This document shows, one piece after another, positions 26,755 through 39,079 of a stretch of 64,000 nucleotides of DNA. The DNA comes from Opisthorchis felineus (lineage: Eukaryota > Platyhelminthes > Trematoda > Opisthorchiida > Opisthorchiidae). Made by a program: the position numbers and the translations under genes. Within the stretch, counting starts at the first letter, position 1. Every line of letters starts with the position of its first letter. The stretch lies in assembly GCA_004794785.1 (NCBI GenBank), contig SJOL01009490.1:418034-482033 (forward strand), given 5' to 3'. The notes below the pieces were generated by a model that had not been told where the DNA came from, did no database searches, and worked only from the letters and a program-made list of their open reading frames with translations.

Positions 26755-28980
26755 GTATGTTTCTAACTTTATCAACTTGTTGGTAAGCCTTCAAGGCAAT
26801 AAAAGCACGTAACGAGCTTTTCCCTATCAGGGAATATTTACTTGTTGCGGGAGTTATCCTTATGTTTCTCCGGACAAAAATGGAACCTGGTTACATGTTG
26901 ACTTTAAGTTGTTGGTGATAGCACCTCCAAAAGCCAGAAATGTTGCGTTGATTTTCATAACTGCGCGAACTGGTTTACACGTGTTTAAAAGTACATATTG
27001 CTAGCGTGCAAAGCACTCAAGCAAACGCCTGTTTACCACGTGGATGCAGGTTGATTTGCTGTTCAGCCCAATCACCAACACATACAGGCAGTACAGTACC
27101 ACTCAATGTGATAAAGGTAAAATTCTGAAACATCAGTTCTTCTTACGAGATTCGTAAAGTAAATCAGTTTTCTATTGCCCATGATCTTAGAAGACGGAAT
27201 TAGGAGAAGGCACAAGCAGATCTTTATCGGCTGTTGCATAGATATTTTAAGGAAGACTTATCTATTCACCGCTGAGAAAGATAATATAAATGCAACTGCT
27301 TAATCAGCATATTCTGTGGCGTTTTCCACTATTACGTTATTTATGCACCTAACATATTAAACTAAACATTATAGAAAAATTTCCCTGCATGCAAAAAGGG
27401 TCTGTTTGACTGTTCACTGTTTACTGACGCAAACTTAAACAATTTGTCGGCCCATCCCAAGTCGTTATTCACTGCTACTTTCTCGTCAATATTTAGCCCA
27501 GTGCGCACCCAAAGCACAAAACTGATTGGCCCGCGATTTAAATTGAAGTAAAAAGCAGATTTCAAGACAGTATTTTGGCTCCTATGGCAACACTTAACAA
27601 GGAATGGACTGGGACTGCAGCCAGTACATATAGACCAAAGGCATCCACAACCATTCAAAGAATCCCACCTACGGGTAACATACAAACGGCACGTTAGAAA
27701 TAAATCGCTTCACTATTTCCACTCTTGCAGATGAAGTATAGCCACCCGGTAAACACAGCTATAGTCTGTCAAATACGATTATTCTGCAAGTTCTCCATGT
27801 GGTAGGTGTCTAAAAGACTTTACAATATATTTCTGAGTAAAGTGGAAAACAAACATTCTGCTATGAAAAGCAGGAGAATGAGCACCAATAGAAGACTAGC
27901 TTTAGCGGACATGCGCTAGATCCGGGACGCAGAACATATTTGGAAAATTTTAAAGTTTCGAGACACAAACTACGATACACATCACAGATATTGATGGGAG
28001 GTCACCAAGTATCCCAGTGAAATAGGAAAGTAGGCGTCAAACTGGCAAAAGCGTGCAGAAAAAGGATTAGATAGGCCAACAAGCGGGTTATCAGAAAAAG
28101 ATATCATTAACAAAAGTAAACTCGATCTGAAGTACGCCGCTCGGGCGGAATAAAAGTCCAAGTAATCACACTCTCCGCAAAAATCTGTGGTAGCACTTAC
28201 AAACCCACAAAAACCAAAAAAACTTTACCAACGAAACCCAAAACAATTCACTAATTAAAACATTAGGCGCCGGTAAACTTATACATCTGCATTAATCGAC
28301 AAAAGCCTTCAATAAAACATTCGCTATTCATCTAGTTTGCTAGCTGGAGCAATTCAATCAACCATTTCAAAATCTCCCGACCTCAAACCGGATTATCAAC
28401 CTGCTCACTAAACCTGACAAAGCGTTTGTGTAAAAGCAAAGTTGGCGCAGCTACATAACCTCCGACTGTCTATCTAACCATGCTGAATGAACGATTCCTC
28501 AGTCAGTTTTTGATGCTTTGCAACTAAATAAAATAATAAAGCCATCTTTTATCACAAAAGGTCCATTGGCTCCGATTTTCTGTAAACTTTGGTGTACCCA
28601 TTGGCTCACAAGCCCAAAATAAATTCTTCTTAGGTGATGGGAGTTATCAGGACTCTTCCGCATCTACGCCGGTGATTTCATCTGACTACTGGCGCACACA
28701 TTGATCTTATCTGCCTAGGCCTGAGTGTCTGGCAAACAATTTCATTATCAGACTATCATGTCGTGGCGCGTTTTCACCTTGAGTATGCTAACTATTACTC
28801 GTCACACCCTTTCTATGTGTCTGGCAAAATGAAATTTGCCAGCAAACTTCAGTGTTGCTATAACGCGCAATGTAGTGCTTCGGTACCAGCCATTCTAAAC
28901 TGAGCTGCTTCATTTTGCCTTCAAAATTTTAAAGCATTATCAAATACACCGCTATGTTTGTAGACCGTCAAATTGCAACG

Positions 28981-29000
28981 CATATATATATATATATATA
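28981..29000. repeat. AT dinucleotide microsatellite
   Basis: About ten AT units after catat, uninterrupted. Similar AT tracts occur at 36216-36260, 38838-38858 and 44562-44581. Confidence 0.9.
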
Positions 29001-29410
29001 AAGAGCAGTACAAAACATTTTCTGAGAGATGGACGTGAAATTGGCTGCGCAAATGAAAGATGGTAAATGTTTTTCTGCCAGCGGATGTATTATGGCGGAA
29101 TAATAAATTGATAAAGGGAATTCTATTTTAATAAAACTGTTTCGCGGCAAGCAGTGGTCAATTCCAAGTCAGTGTAATTTGAAAGAACTCCGTGATAATT
29201 GTAATTCGTTAATTATGTGGCAAGCTGATGAGAGAAGTTTAGAAGAAAAATGTTTCCTTCTGTTTTGTACTTGAACCTATTTGCAGTCTAATTGCTCTTA
29301 TAAGGAATTGCTGGCCTTGTTGGTTAACAATTTTGATTGGCTGAACTGACAGTGGTACCAGCTGCGGACTCGCAAATTACAGTTTTTTCTCTGCGTATTC
29401 CATTCAAATC

Positions 29411-29634
29411 TTACCTCCTGTGACATGTTAGGCAACATAATGCAGAGCAAGAGGTCATCCTTGACACACCAGGTGTCTGTTGAAAATTATCATATATTAC
29501 TGCTGTAATCTGAACAAAACTGTAGTCTTTCATCGTATTATCGATATCGGCAATATCTTGCACACCTAAAGCAAGGCGTTTGTGAAAGAAAAGATCTTCC
29601 GTCACACAGAGTCCGATAGATTTCTTTTCATTTA
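29411..29634 (-). other. Possible minus-strand exon, unrecognised
   Basis: On the minus strand an open frame runs about 75 codons, with natural-looking composition (landmarks KRLALGVQDIADID, DNFQQTPGVSRM). It ends at CACAGGAG followed by a strong donor, GTAAGA. No good acceptor was found at its 5' side and no family was recognised. It lies inside the first intron of the plus-strand candidate gene, so it could be a gene on the other strand or chance. Confidence 0.2.
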
Positions 29635-29698
29635 AAAGTGGCTTGGGTTTTTAACCACTACATCAAGTTTCCGTCTTCGTACGTGCTGTACATTTATA

Positions 29699-29890
29699 TG
29701 TTGCGACTACCAGTGTAGAGTGGAAAGACCTTCGCCGCGAAGTCGTTTATTAGCAATCAGCAACCTAGCAGTTACAAACTGTTGGACAGGGAAGTAAACA
29801 TCTCATATGCACATAGTTTTAAAAACTGAACTTTCTCACGCGTCTTCTTGAACGTTCCTGAATATTCGCTGACCATCATGCAATTGTAAA
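29699..29890 (-). repeat. Solo or truncated gypsy-like LTR
   Basis: This resembles the LTR-like block at 6295-6505, in the same orientation. It starts on the plus strand with TGTTGCGACTACCAGTG, so on the minus strand it ends in CA, as LTRs do. A TAATAAA lies about 35 bp inside. No internal gypsy coding sequence is attached, so it is either a solo LTR left by recombination or a fragment. The inner boundary near 29890 is uncertain. Confidence 0.45.
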
Positions 29891-30460
29891 CGAACACTGC
29901 AAAGCAGTTTCACGATTTCCGTAGTAAACTTCGTTTTCCAGTAAAAGCGGGGCGGAACTTCGAGAAGACCACTCGCATGCCTCATCGGTGATATTCGCCA
30001 CCACTAGCCACACCACTGGCCAGTCGTGAGTTAGATAGTTCTCAGTTAATGAAGGATGTGTGTACCCATGTGCACCATTTTATGGGCCATTAACTCGGTG
30101 AACTGTCGGGCATTTTCTTTGTATTTATTATTAGCCTCTCAGGGACCCAGAGTCCAACTAACATAACTGTTTACAAAAGTTCACACACACTCTAGTTGTA
30201 CGGGGTTCACCTAATGTAAAAGAATTAGTTTGATTGCACCTACCAGGAAAATATTTATTGATCCACATATCAACATACTATATAATTAGCTCCTTCTTGT
30301 TCATCATGAGTCTGTCTGTCCACTTTCTACTGATCGAGGTTGCCTTTGTGTAGACATAACTGCAGCGGTACATTGTCGACTTTAATTTTCAAAGTGCATA
30401 AAATTATGCTGACCATACTATGCAAACAAATGCTACACTGTCCGTTATATGTTGCAACAG

Positions 30461-30537
30461 ACTTTGAAAATCTATCACTTCTAAAATTTGGCCTAGCAGA
30501 TATTTGTTTTAAACTATTGCAGCCAAAGTTCAGGCAG
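30461..30537 (+). CDS. Candidate exon 2 of split gene
   Basis: 77 nt between an acceptor (ttgcaacag) and a consensus donor (CAG then GTAAGA). It adds two bases to the codon begun in the first exon, then 25 codons, and ends on a codon boundary. Landmark residues are FENLSLLKFGLADICFKLL, a probable amphipathic helix with one Cys. The DNA is open in this frame on both sides (30340-30603), which weakens the evidence that the edges are selected. No domain was recognised. Confidence 0.38.
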
Positions 30538-32390
30538 GTAAGATCGTTCTTTGGGTTTCTAGTTTTGTCACAAGTTAAAATCGTTACCATGCATCCTCTT
30601 TGACCGCTCGAGGCTGGTGTAACATGTACCCTTGAGCCTTACTTTATTGTGAGCAAGAAATTTTGGAATTGGGAGTGAACCAAAAGCTTTGAAGATACAT
30701 TGAGGGAAAGGCTGAGAATGTATTTGCAACGTCCGTTCCTCCCCACGCCACTTAAAGAACAAAACAAACTACTGTATCATTGCGCTTGAGTAATCACGCA
30801 GTTACACCATCCTATTTCATACTTTTGCAAAATCACAGGCTGAGAAACTTCTATGCTTTTGGGATCCGGCTGGAAGCCCAGCAAATGTGTGTTTCAAAAT
30901 TATCGAAGATTTCTGTTTTTCTTACCATTTGTTACCGTTATAACGATTTTCGCAGTGAATTATCACTGCTTTTAGATTTTCTGTCACAAGACGTTTGCCC
31001 CTATCGACGGACAGATGTTGACTCTCTTATATCCAATCAGCTTTTGGTACAGTATGCCATCCAGCCCTTTAAGTCGCGAGACGGAAGACCATTTACTTTC
31101 AACTTCCGAGCCTAAAGCATGTCACATAGTCTATGAAATCACAACGTCGCCAAACGCTTCGTTAGGTGGAAACAAAAATGTTGGCGTCGTTAAACGTAAG
31201 GGAGTTTAAAATTTCCGGACACTTATAAACCCAGCTTGGTGGTTTCTATTCTGCTGAAAACAGCTGAAGAAAATAAAATTTCCTTCTTCCTCTCTTTCTC
31301 ACAACTTAAACGGAAGTTTCAGCGGAAGATGAAAACAAGACATGAGACAAACAAACTAGGTTGAGTTTGAAACTACATAAGTGCACAAGCGGAGCTAGCC
31401 GGATATGTAAATACTGCAATTAAACTAAGGCTTCAGCAGTAAAAAAAGCTGGTTTTGCGTTTAATAAGGGTGTTGCGAGGCAAGGCATACGGGCCACAAT
31501 TTTTGTACGACGTCAGAGATCGACGGACGCTGTCAGCCAAAAAGATGTACTGTAAGCTCAATGGGCATAAACTAATTCATGTGTGTAATAACACCCGGTG
31601 CGGTCCACATGTTTGCCGCAACACGATTTCGAAACATTTTGGGCGAGACTTAAATAATGCGTCTAGCACAGCTTTGATAGCGTCTAACGTAATTCTCGCC
31701 TAATATCTGAATAAAACTTGTACTTATTATCTTTGTGTGTAGCGAAATAAGTAACAGTAACAACAACAAATATTTATCACGGTTGAGCCTCTTTTAAAAG
31801 CTCTAAACCCATCTGCTGTAGTTTGCTGACCAGTAAATCTAAGTCATTGCAATTCTAATAGGCCTCCTATTTAAGCAGTAGGAAATTTACAAGTTTGTCC
31901 TCTTAGCAACCGGATAAGCTCACTAACCGGAAGGTATATCAAGCCTATTTTGTACATGCAGTCTGAGCCAAAAGATTTCTAAAATTTCGATGCGCAGAAG
32001 GACTGAGTGGTATTGTTGCCATCGTTTACACCCCAGTATCTTAAACATTACGAAGTACCTGACAGATTTGAATTCACAATGTGTTACTTCGCGCTGCGGT
32101 GGGGTCATAATATTCACTGTCTAATGAGCGTATTTGTCTATCATTTTTACCAACGAAACCACGAAAACAAGGAAACTACTATTTTCGATTTTTCCACCAT
32201 TTAAAACATTTAGCCTACGCTAGAGGTACGTCCTGGTGTTTTGATTTGTTTCAGGTTTTTGGTCAAGCTGATCTAAAATAAATATTACGGCAGCGACATT
32301 TCTCAACAAATTTGTTAGCGCTTGGTAACAAAACCACTCTTCTTGAGGTCAACGCACTTCACCACCAAAAGATAAAATAATTGTATGTAG

Positions 32391-32569
32391 CCGGTGAATA
32401 CTTTCAAAGAGTTCATCGAAACCAAGTCACTTCGTCAATATGAGAGTTTAGGATCAAAACAAATATTGCATCCTAATGACTTAATAAACGAAATAAATTG
32501 CAATGAATCACGCATAGCTAATGAAGAGCAGTACTCGCAAGACTTATGCAGTGCCAAAGATGCTGGCAG
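32391..32569 (+). CDS. Candidate exon 3 of split gene
   Basis: 179 nt starting right after an in-frame TAG that is itself the acceptor AG, and ending GGCAG before a GTCAAT donor. It starts on a codon boundary, as exon 2 requires, and leaves two bases (AG). The 59 residues are hydrophilic (TFKEFIETKSLRQYE, ILHPNDLINEINCNESR), with two Cys and an N-glycosylation sequon, NES, which fits an extracellular or lumenal location. The pyrimidine tract of the acceptor is poor. The product is not recognised. Confidence 0.42.
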
Positions 32570-35389
32570 GTCAATAAGCGTCACGACCACGGGGACTTTT
32601 GACCGTCTGTGAGAACAACTCAACAAACTATGATCAAATGTAAGTAGAGAGGTCGCTTACACATTTCAGGCCAAATAAATTAGGGAATAGATATTGTACA
32701 GTATGGAAAACTTAAATCCAAAACACAACATTCTAAAATGCTACATCTCTACGCCGTGTGTGTCCTTCATCAAGAACTTTTGCAACCATTTTACTAAGCG
32801 CCATCCGGAGCGGTATTTGTCTTCGCCGTGATTATGTGTACTTCGGCTAGAATATTCTTTCTCCCTGTTTTTTTTCGGCTGTAATTTTTTTCACTGAGAT
32901 TTCTGTCTGACATGCTGCCACGATGTCTGCCACCGTGTACATGCCAGACTGACGGGATGCTGTCTCCATCATTATGGTTGATACAATTCTGATGTGTGTT
33001 GATCTCTGGCGGTTCAATACACGTCTATTCCAAGTGTGGCTTCGGTCCTGACCGAAATATGCGTGTATCATGGAATTTGATCTGATGGTTTACTCATTCA
33101 CATGGAGTTCAATGACTGAGTCTCTTTTAAGTGTTTTGAGCGCTATTGGACGTCTTCCTATGTGTATGGCTAGCCATTCTGAATGGAGACGTGTGTCTTG
33201 TGTAACGTTTCTGTTTGCCAAGGTCCCGACCTCTCACACGATGTTAGCGGAGCGAAAGAGGTTCTTGGTAGTATAATCCAGAATTATTTTTCGGATGTCA
33301 CCAAAAGTGTCTCCTTTTGGTATTCTAACGGTACCCCCTGTGGTTACGTTTCGCTATCTCACCATTTGGGGCAGTTCTCTCACGCGATCTTACTTATTGA
33401 GCATCGTGAGGCATTTTCTTTGCTAGAATATGCTTCTGGATCGATTCTGTTTATCTACATCCAAGCATAGATTCTTGACACAATTTAATAGGGGACAGGC
33501 AACTACGCGTTTGACGAGGTCTCGTAGTGCACACCCAGTTCTATTCGGGTTCCCAGGGAGAATCCATGGTTGATATTTACATATAACCTACATTCCAGAA
33601 GGATTACGGCTTCCTATTCGATAGCGTAGTGAATAAGCAGTTTAATAATATTTGTTGTTGTGTTTATGACGTAATCGCAGATAGGTCGTCAAAGTTTCTC
33701 GGCCAAGTGAGTGGCCAAAAGACCAGACACCTAAGACCTTAGTTTTAATAACACGGGAACAATCAGCCATGAGGGATGATGCTTGAGAGCTCGTAGCTAC
33801 ATAAACAGCCTATCACCATAGCGCATTTGAAACGTGGTGGTTAAACATGGTTAGATTGCAATAATAATATCATCCGGGCTAGAGACATCGTCGCACAAAA
33901 TACATAATAGAAATGGTAAAGGATCGTGAATTAGAACACAGTTTGAAAAGTTGTTACTTCAAACCTGGCTTCTACCTCTTCGTGACTGAATCGCGCAACA
34001 CAAAATCTGCGCACGATTTTTTTGAGGAAATTCTATAGCTTTTCAAAAAATTGAACCTGATTCAGTGCCCGCACTTAATGTACTTCAGTGAGTTAGCAAA
34101 CCAAACTCCATGGCACACGTGTACTCCAATCAAGAAGCAAGCCACACTTGGAGAACACTTGGAATGGGTGGGCACTGGAACACCAGAGATTAATACAAAT
34201 TTGAGTTTAACCAACCCTAGTGATGGCGTCAGCATTGCATGAGTCTGACTTGCATACGCAGACATAGTGGCCAAATGCAAACATCATGAAGGCAAAACAC
34301 ACTGAAAAAATATCCAACTAGCTTTGACACCCGTAGCCAAAAGGATCAAGGTTGCTGAGTTTCATTGAATACACCTCTGACACACAGCTACTGGGTGGAA
34401 CACAAGGTGGGCCGCGATACAGGTATTCAAAAATATTCATCTTTGAAGGAGCAGTTTACCATCATCGGATATAGTACACAACATATTCGACTAGAATGGG
34501 CTATTGCTAACAACAACAGGCAACCTATTGTCGAAAAAATGGATAAATTTATTTTCTTTTACAGGCATCATGAACATTGTCGTTTTTAAACCTTAAAAGA
34601 GCAATACGAGATTTCGCTGCTTCCGACGTTGAACACTGCCGACAGACGGTGGAAAACTTTAGGCTCAAAAAAATATGGAAGCGAGTAAACCAAAGTACTC
34701 AACCTTAAGGGTGTAAGTATGTAACAAACGCCTAATAATAGAGCCTTTTCCTCTACACCCGTTCATTGTTGCTTGTTCTATTTCCGCAAATATTGGGCTT
34801 TTGAGATGTATTCAAATATGTACAGAACTATGGAGTTTGAACCGACTGATTGCTGCTTTCTGATTTCCGGAATTCATGATGCAAACCAGCTTAGGCCAAC
34901 CACAATGCATGGGTGTAGGTCGGTAGCTTGCAATTTCATTTAGGTAGAACTTTTATTGCAACATTGCCATCATCATCGTCGGCAGCATGACGTCCGTGTT
35001 CAACACATATGCTCCGAAGCCGTAGGACAACCATGATTTATTTAAAAGCCTTGTTGTGAGGAAGCGAATAAAGGTGGATGGGGAAGGGATTTAGCTTGAT
35101 ACAATCATTCCGAAGTGCCGTACACCTTTAGACACTCTTTCAGACAATCTGGATACAGACTGACAACAGAAATGACATTTACATACACTGGCAGCCATAT
35201 TTTGCAGCGTATCCAACCAGGCGTAAAGGAAGCCGGCCAGATAGACTGGGCGTCCAGATTTGAATATTAATTTAGAGACGCCTGAGGATGTCGGCGGGCA
35301 ATGACGCCCAGAGGTTGCTTGAAAAACCGATGCAGGACGAATGGAGTCATCAGTCTCATGTTCTAGGCTCACAAGGGTAGGGTTACAAA

Positions 35390-35640
35390 TGGGGAGAAGA
35401 GAGGGAGTAGAAAAAGTATGTGAAAGAAAAATAGGGGAGGAGTATGCAGCAGCATGTTTTCGCTCACCCACCCTGCCGTATGCAGCGAGCAAGGCAACCC
35501 GGCTGATGGTACTACGCCACGGTCGATGTGATATGAGTTCATTTGTATGTGTGCAATTCATGGCTGCACATGGGCTGGGATACTGCCAGGGTGCCCACAT
35601 CTAGACAGGAGGACGATTAAGGTCCTCAACCAAAGCCTTT
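35390..35640 (-). repeat. SINE body, 5'-truncated copy
   Basis: This matches 55590-55850 along its length, and 53690-53790 over the part near gggctgggatactgccag. In the 53.7-kb copy this body is preceded, on the minus strand, by a tRNA-like head, so the family is probably a tRNA-derived SINE and this copy lacks the head. Both strands are open here (35091-35600 minus, 35341-35604 plus), but the resemblance to non-coding copies shows these frames are not genes. Confidence 0.5.
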
Positions 35641-36215
35641 GGCCCTAAAGTCTGACCGGAAAATAGCGATGTTTGGCGGGAAATGCAAATACGTTACCGT
35701 TTTTACGAAACAAGCCGCCACAAATATTCCAACCCCCAACCTGCAGGACCAGAAGTCTGTGTTCGTCAGAGCTTCAGCCATTGACCAACGTGGTATGAAA
35801 GACTGTGAGTGTCGCGCGGACACCTCCCAGTATAACTCAATGGGTCACCGAGGTACTCAAACCGTCTCATCACGGTAAGGTTCAGTCTCTTCGTGACGGA
35901 CACCTTTCATTAGCTATTTCTAAAAGCAGGCCTCGGATAGCTTACAGGTTTCACAGTTTTAATAATGCCTAAAATGTGTCTTTGGTGTGAGACACTTTTC
36001 ACAATTTTTTTCGTAACCGAGGCTTTATGCCCGGTATAATCTGACGAGTGTATATTGTGGCACATTCTGAATTGTGAACAACCTTCGGCTTCTCAGAACT
36101 ACCCAGCGGTAAGTTGACTAGTCACGTGCAATATGGTATACACAAATAAATGGATAACGCGTGGGCAAATAGGATTTCACAATTTGATTTTGAACACATA
36201 CCTTGAAAGTTATCC

Positions 36216-36260
36216 TTTATATATATATATAAATAATATATATGTATATATATATATATG
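36216..36260. repeat. AT microsatellite, interrupted
   Basis: About 45 bp of AT and TA units with short interruptions (aaataa and gt). Confidence 0.9.
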
Positions 36261-36660
36261 TAAGCTCACTATTTTTACTAACTTTTATACCACACTGTGG
36301 ATTCTTTCTTTATGCTTGCAATAATATAGAACAGGGCAACATCACGAGGTCTTTGCAGATTCACAACAAAGTGCGTGTGAATTTCAACCTCATCAGTACT
36401 CCACTAATTCTGCCCGTTTCAATGGCTCATATTATAAAATCAAGCAAATTGAGAATAAGTGAGAAAACCAGCGGAATGTTGGTTTAGTACATCTCGGTCC
36501 AGCACTTGATTTGGTGACCTCATCGAAACTGGTTATGATCCTATGTCAGAAATCATAGTGCTAGAAGAATAACATTGAATCGCGTGCTCAGTATGATGAG
36601 TTTGCCAGAGAGTTTACGCATCACACCTGTTTCACGAAACCAGGCTAATATATTTTGCAG

Positions 36661-36757
36661 ACAATTTATTTTTTCAAATGATTACTCGACCGATCCCACA
36701 TACTATTCAAACAACTATTGCTCATCAATAACCTCCTCCAGCGGAGAGTGTGCTTGG
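36661..36757 (+). CDS. Candidate exon 4 of split gene
   Basis: 97 nt with the best splice signals of the set: acceptor ctaatatattttgcag and donor GTAAGA. It supplies the single base needed to complete the Arg codon left by exon 3, then 32 codons, ending on a codon boundary after Trp. Residues include FSNDYSTDPTYYSNNYC and SSSGECAW: rich in Ser, Tyr and Asn, with two Cys and an NYC sequon, as in many extracellular proteins. No family was recognised. Confidence 0.45.
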
Positions 36758-36859
36758 GTAAGATTTTCTACACCCTTTCACTTGACCGAGGCACATTGTT
36801 TTTTAAATTTATATATCCGAAGCTACTCAACATCAGTCCTTTAAATTGACAAACTTCCT

Positions 36860-38240
36860 GTGAAATAGAAACCTGGCGTCTATAGCCAGCCTTGAAAAGG
36901 TGGACTTGAGGAGACTGCTCAGCAGCAATTTTGCCAAACCCTCATTCTGGACATAAAACGCAACCAAAGATTCAGGGCTTTTTTCGAATAAGAAAGAATA
37001 GCAGTGAAAAAGTTTTTGAAAGCAACATAATTCTATTGGCTCCATTCAACGACACGACTGCGTATTTCCCCATGGGACCTGACAAAAACGAAGAACTAGT
37101 AAACAAAATCAATGAGAGCCTCAAGAAACCTCAGGATCTCCAGAAGCGCAAAAAAGGAAGAATAGTGGGGATTAAGAACGCCCGATCCAGTCACTCCACG
37201 CCTGCACGGACTCCCAAAGGTACACAAAGCACAATACTCATCTGACCAACAGTGTCACTCTCTGGGACACCGACACACACCTTTCCAAAAACCATGGGAA
37301 AGTTGAAACATCCTCTCCGTTGGTTTCAACACTCAATCCATAAAGTAGAACAACTTTCAGAAAACTTTGAATGAAATAATGGTCTCATTTTATGTGGGCT
37401 CACTGTTCACATCAGTAGATCTTATCAAAACAACTGCAACCGTTCTATCGGATAACGCCGGCTTTGCTTGATCGCATATCGCGTCCAACAAAGGGCATTA
37501 CGAACAACCATGGGAGCTACCAGTGGAGTCGCCAACTGCAATATTTATTGCGGAAATAAGAAGCTAAAAGCTGGAACGAATTGCGTTGCCCAACGTAACT
37601 CATAAAGCATTGATCCGCTGTGCGAATGACACTTGTTACACCATCAAAAAGAACAAACTGCGAAGAGTTAGCCAACTAGTGAACAACTTTCCTGATGACA
37701 TCCAACTCACAGCGGGAAAAGCGAACAACAAAAAACTGGGCGTCTTCATTACTATACTGTTAAATGAGCAGCTAACAACTGAGGTCTAAGGGAAGGCGGC
37801 GCATACGGAACACATCCTGCGCTATCAAAACAACCATCCAAGTTGTCACAAACAAACCTGCTCTCGGTAGCTGTACAAGCAAATCGACACAACACAACGC
37901 CTCAGAATCCACGGCCGAAGAAGCAGAACGTTTGTATCAAGATGTCTGGGAAAACGGATAACCAAGAAATGTCACTTGGCAGTCTCACAGTTTACTAAAC
38001 ACGACTACAACAACAGCGCAATCGGAAGCAAACAAACGACACTCCCATACCTCGGAAGCATCGCTGAAGTGACTGCAAGGCTTTCAAGACAATAAAATGC
38101 AACGGTTGCTCACAAATCTGTCAGCATTTTGCTGAGAGCGGTTGAACGTCAGAACCGCATGCCCCAAAACTTCACAAGAAACAAGACGAGTAATTCACCA
38201 AGGAAACAGCAAGGCCCGATTCAAACGGGCAAATCAATTT
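36860..38240 (+). mobile_element. Penelope-like retroelement relic
   Basis: This is a broken copy of the reverse transcriptase of a Penelope-like element, a eukaryotic retroelement class distinct from LINEs. In order on the plus strand: an N-terminal part (36931-37245, from RIRKNSSEKVF onward); a palm motif at 37379 reading MVSFYVGSLFTSVDL, where the family has SFDV, so a catalytic Asp has become Tyr; a region corresponding to the AMGSPVS motif, also decayed; and 37586-37789 with IKKNKLRRVSQLVNN, where the usual YVDD has become CAND. Then follows HILRYQNNHP, matching the family's region before its endonuclease (37800-37880), and a degraded downstream part with SIAEVTARL. A GIY-YIG endonuclease could not be confirmed. 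It has many stops and frame breaks. It lies between candidate exons 4 and 5, in the same orientation. Confidence 0.72.
37586..37789 (+). pseudogene. Penelope RT palm fragment, YVDD lost
   Basis: The longest intact stretch of the Penelope relic, 67 codons. It covers the segment around the catalytic YVDD (here CAND) and the following IKKNKL helix region, then a region ending near LGVFITILL where the family has LPFLDVLV. Loss of both Asp residues of the motif means no activity. Confidence 0.7.
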
Positions 38241-38837
38241 GATCTGAGCAGTCGCCCAAACAACAAATCCAAGAATCAAATCTGTCAACAGACGCGAGCG
38301 TACCAGTCTTTGCAATGAAGAAAAAGGGCGGTGCAACCAACTCCAGTAGATCAGACCACATAACAGTGCTAATAATGAACGGGTAAATCAAAACAAGAGG
38401 ATAGAAGTACTGCAAAATGAGGTATCATGACAATCAATCGAATCCAAGGAAGGCAGATCATAACAAAACACAGATGTTAAGCTTACCTGTAAACTCAAAA
38501 AACGTGGCCTCCCAATTGGCCAGCTATTTTGACAGATAGAAAATTCTTTTCAGGTGCTATATAAAAGCACAAGGGTAAAAAGGAAGCACTCACCTAAATT
38601 TGACCTGATGATTTCTCCGTCTGGCGACGTACCGTTTGCAACTTACTTGCAAAGCTCGGCGAACAGATCAAAACCCTCCTGAGCAGCAACAATGAAGTCA
38701 CTTGACCTGCCAATTTTGCGGCACACGATTAATCAGGAAATGGATGCTCGATACTGTGAAAGGGACACGATGGATTAGATCAGTTGACTGTATTGCTGGT
38801 GGCCACATTAAACAATAAATTACTTTGCACCTTTTCG

Positions 38838-38860
38838 TATATATATATTTATATATATNA
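38838..38860. repeat. AT microsatellite with an undetermined base
   Basis: An AT tract with an n at 38859, the only ambiguous base noticed in the window. The tract length is therefore unreliable, and a small assembly problem is possible here. Confidence 0.9.
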
Positions 38861-39018
38861 AATGAAGTGATGCTACTTTTTCCTAAAACTTATGTACTAG
38901 CCTGTTGTTGTCCAGAAACCCAGCATCTCTGAGTTGTTATTGGCCATCATTTTCCCACAGACCCAGATTATCACTTTTGAGTAAAACGCTTCAAGTTGAA
39001 CGTTCTCTTGTTTTACAG

Positions 39019-39079
39019 GTTTTCGTCTATGGGAATCTAATCTGGACCTATGGCATGACGGCCGAGGAAATTTTTCTGC
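39019..39079 (+). CDS. Candidate exon 5 of split gene
   Basis: It starts after a strong acceptor (ttctcttgttttacag) on a codon boundary, as exon 4 requires, and reads VFVYGNLIWTYGMTAEEIF. The donor is the weak point: GTGCTT at 39080 is poor, and GT at 39092 or 39113 would serve as well, all leaving the one base that exon 6 needs. The 3' edge is thus uncertain by about 33 bp. No family was recognised. Confidence 0.33.

Larger units (their letters stand above)
22632..30460. other. Intron-like AT-rich stretch
   Basis: If the split gene is real, this is its first intron, about 7.8 kb. It holds the two possible micro-exons, an AT microsatellite at 28981-29000, a minus-strand open stretch near 29411 and the LTR-like fragment at 29699-29890. 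Between about 27850 and 28450 the plus strand becomes rich in A and C, but no element could be named there. Confidence 0.4.

Noticed and set aside
27850..28450. Shift to A- and C-rich sequence suggesting an inserted element
   Set aside because: No coding motif, termini or second copy in the window could be found.
35091..35600. Minus-strand frame of 169 codons
   Set aside because: It overlaps a SINE-like repeat. The frame is not preserved in the copies at 53.7 and 55.7 kb.
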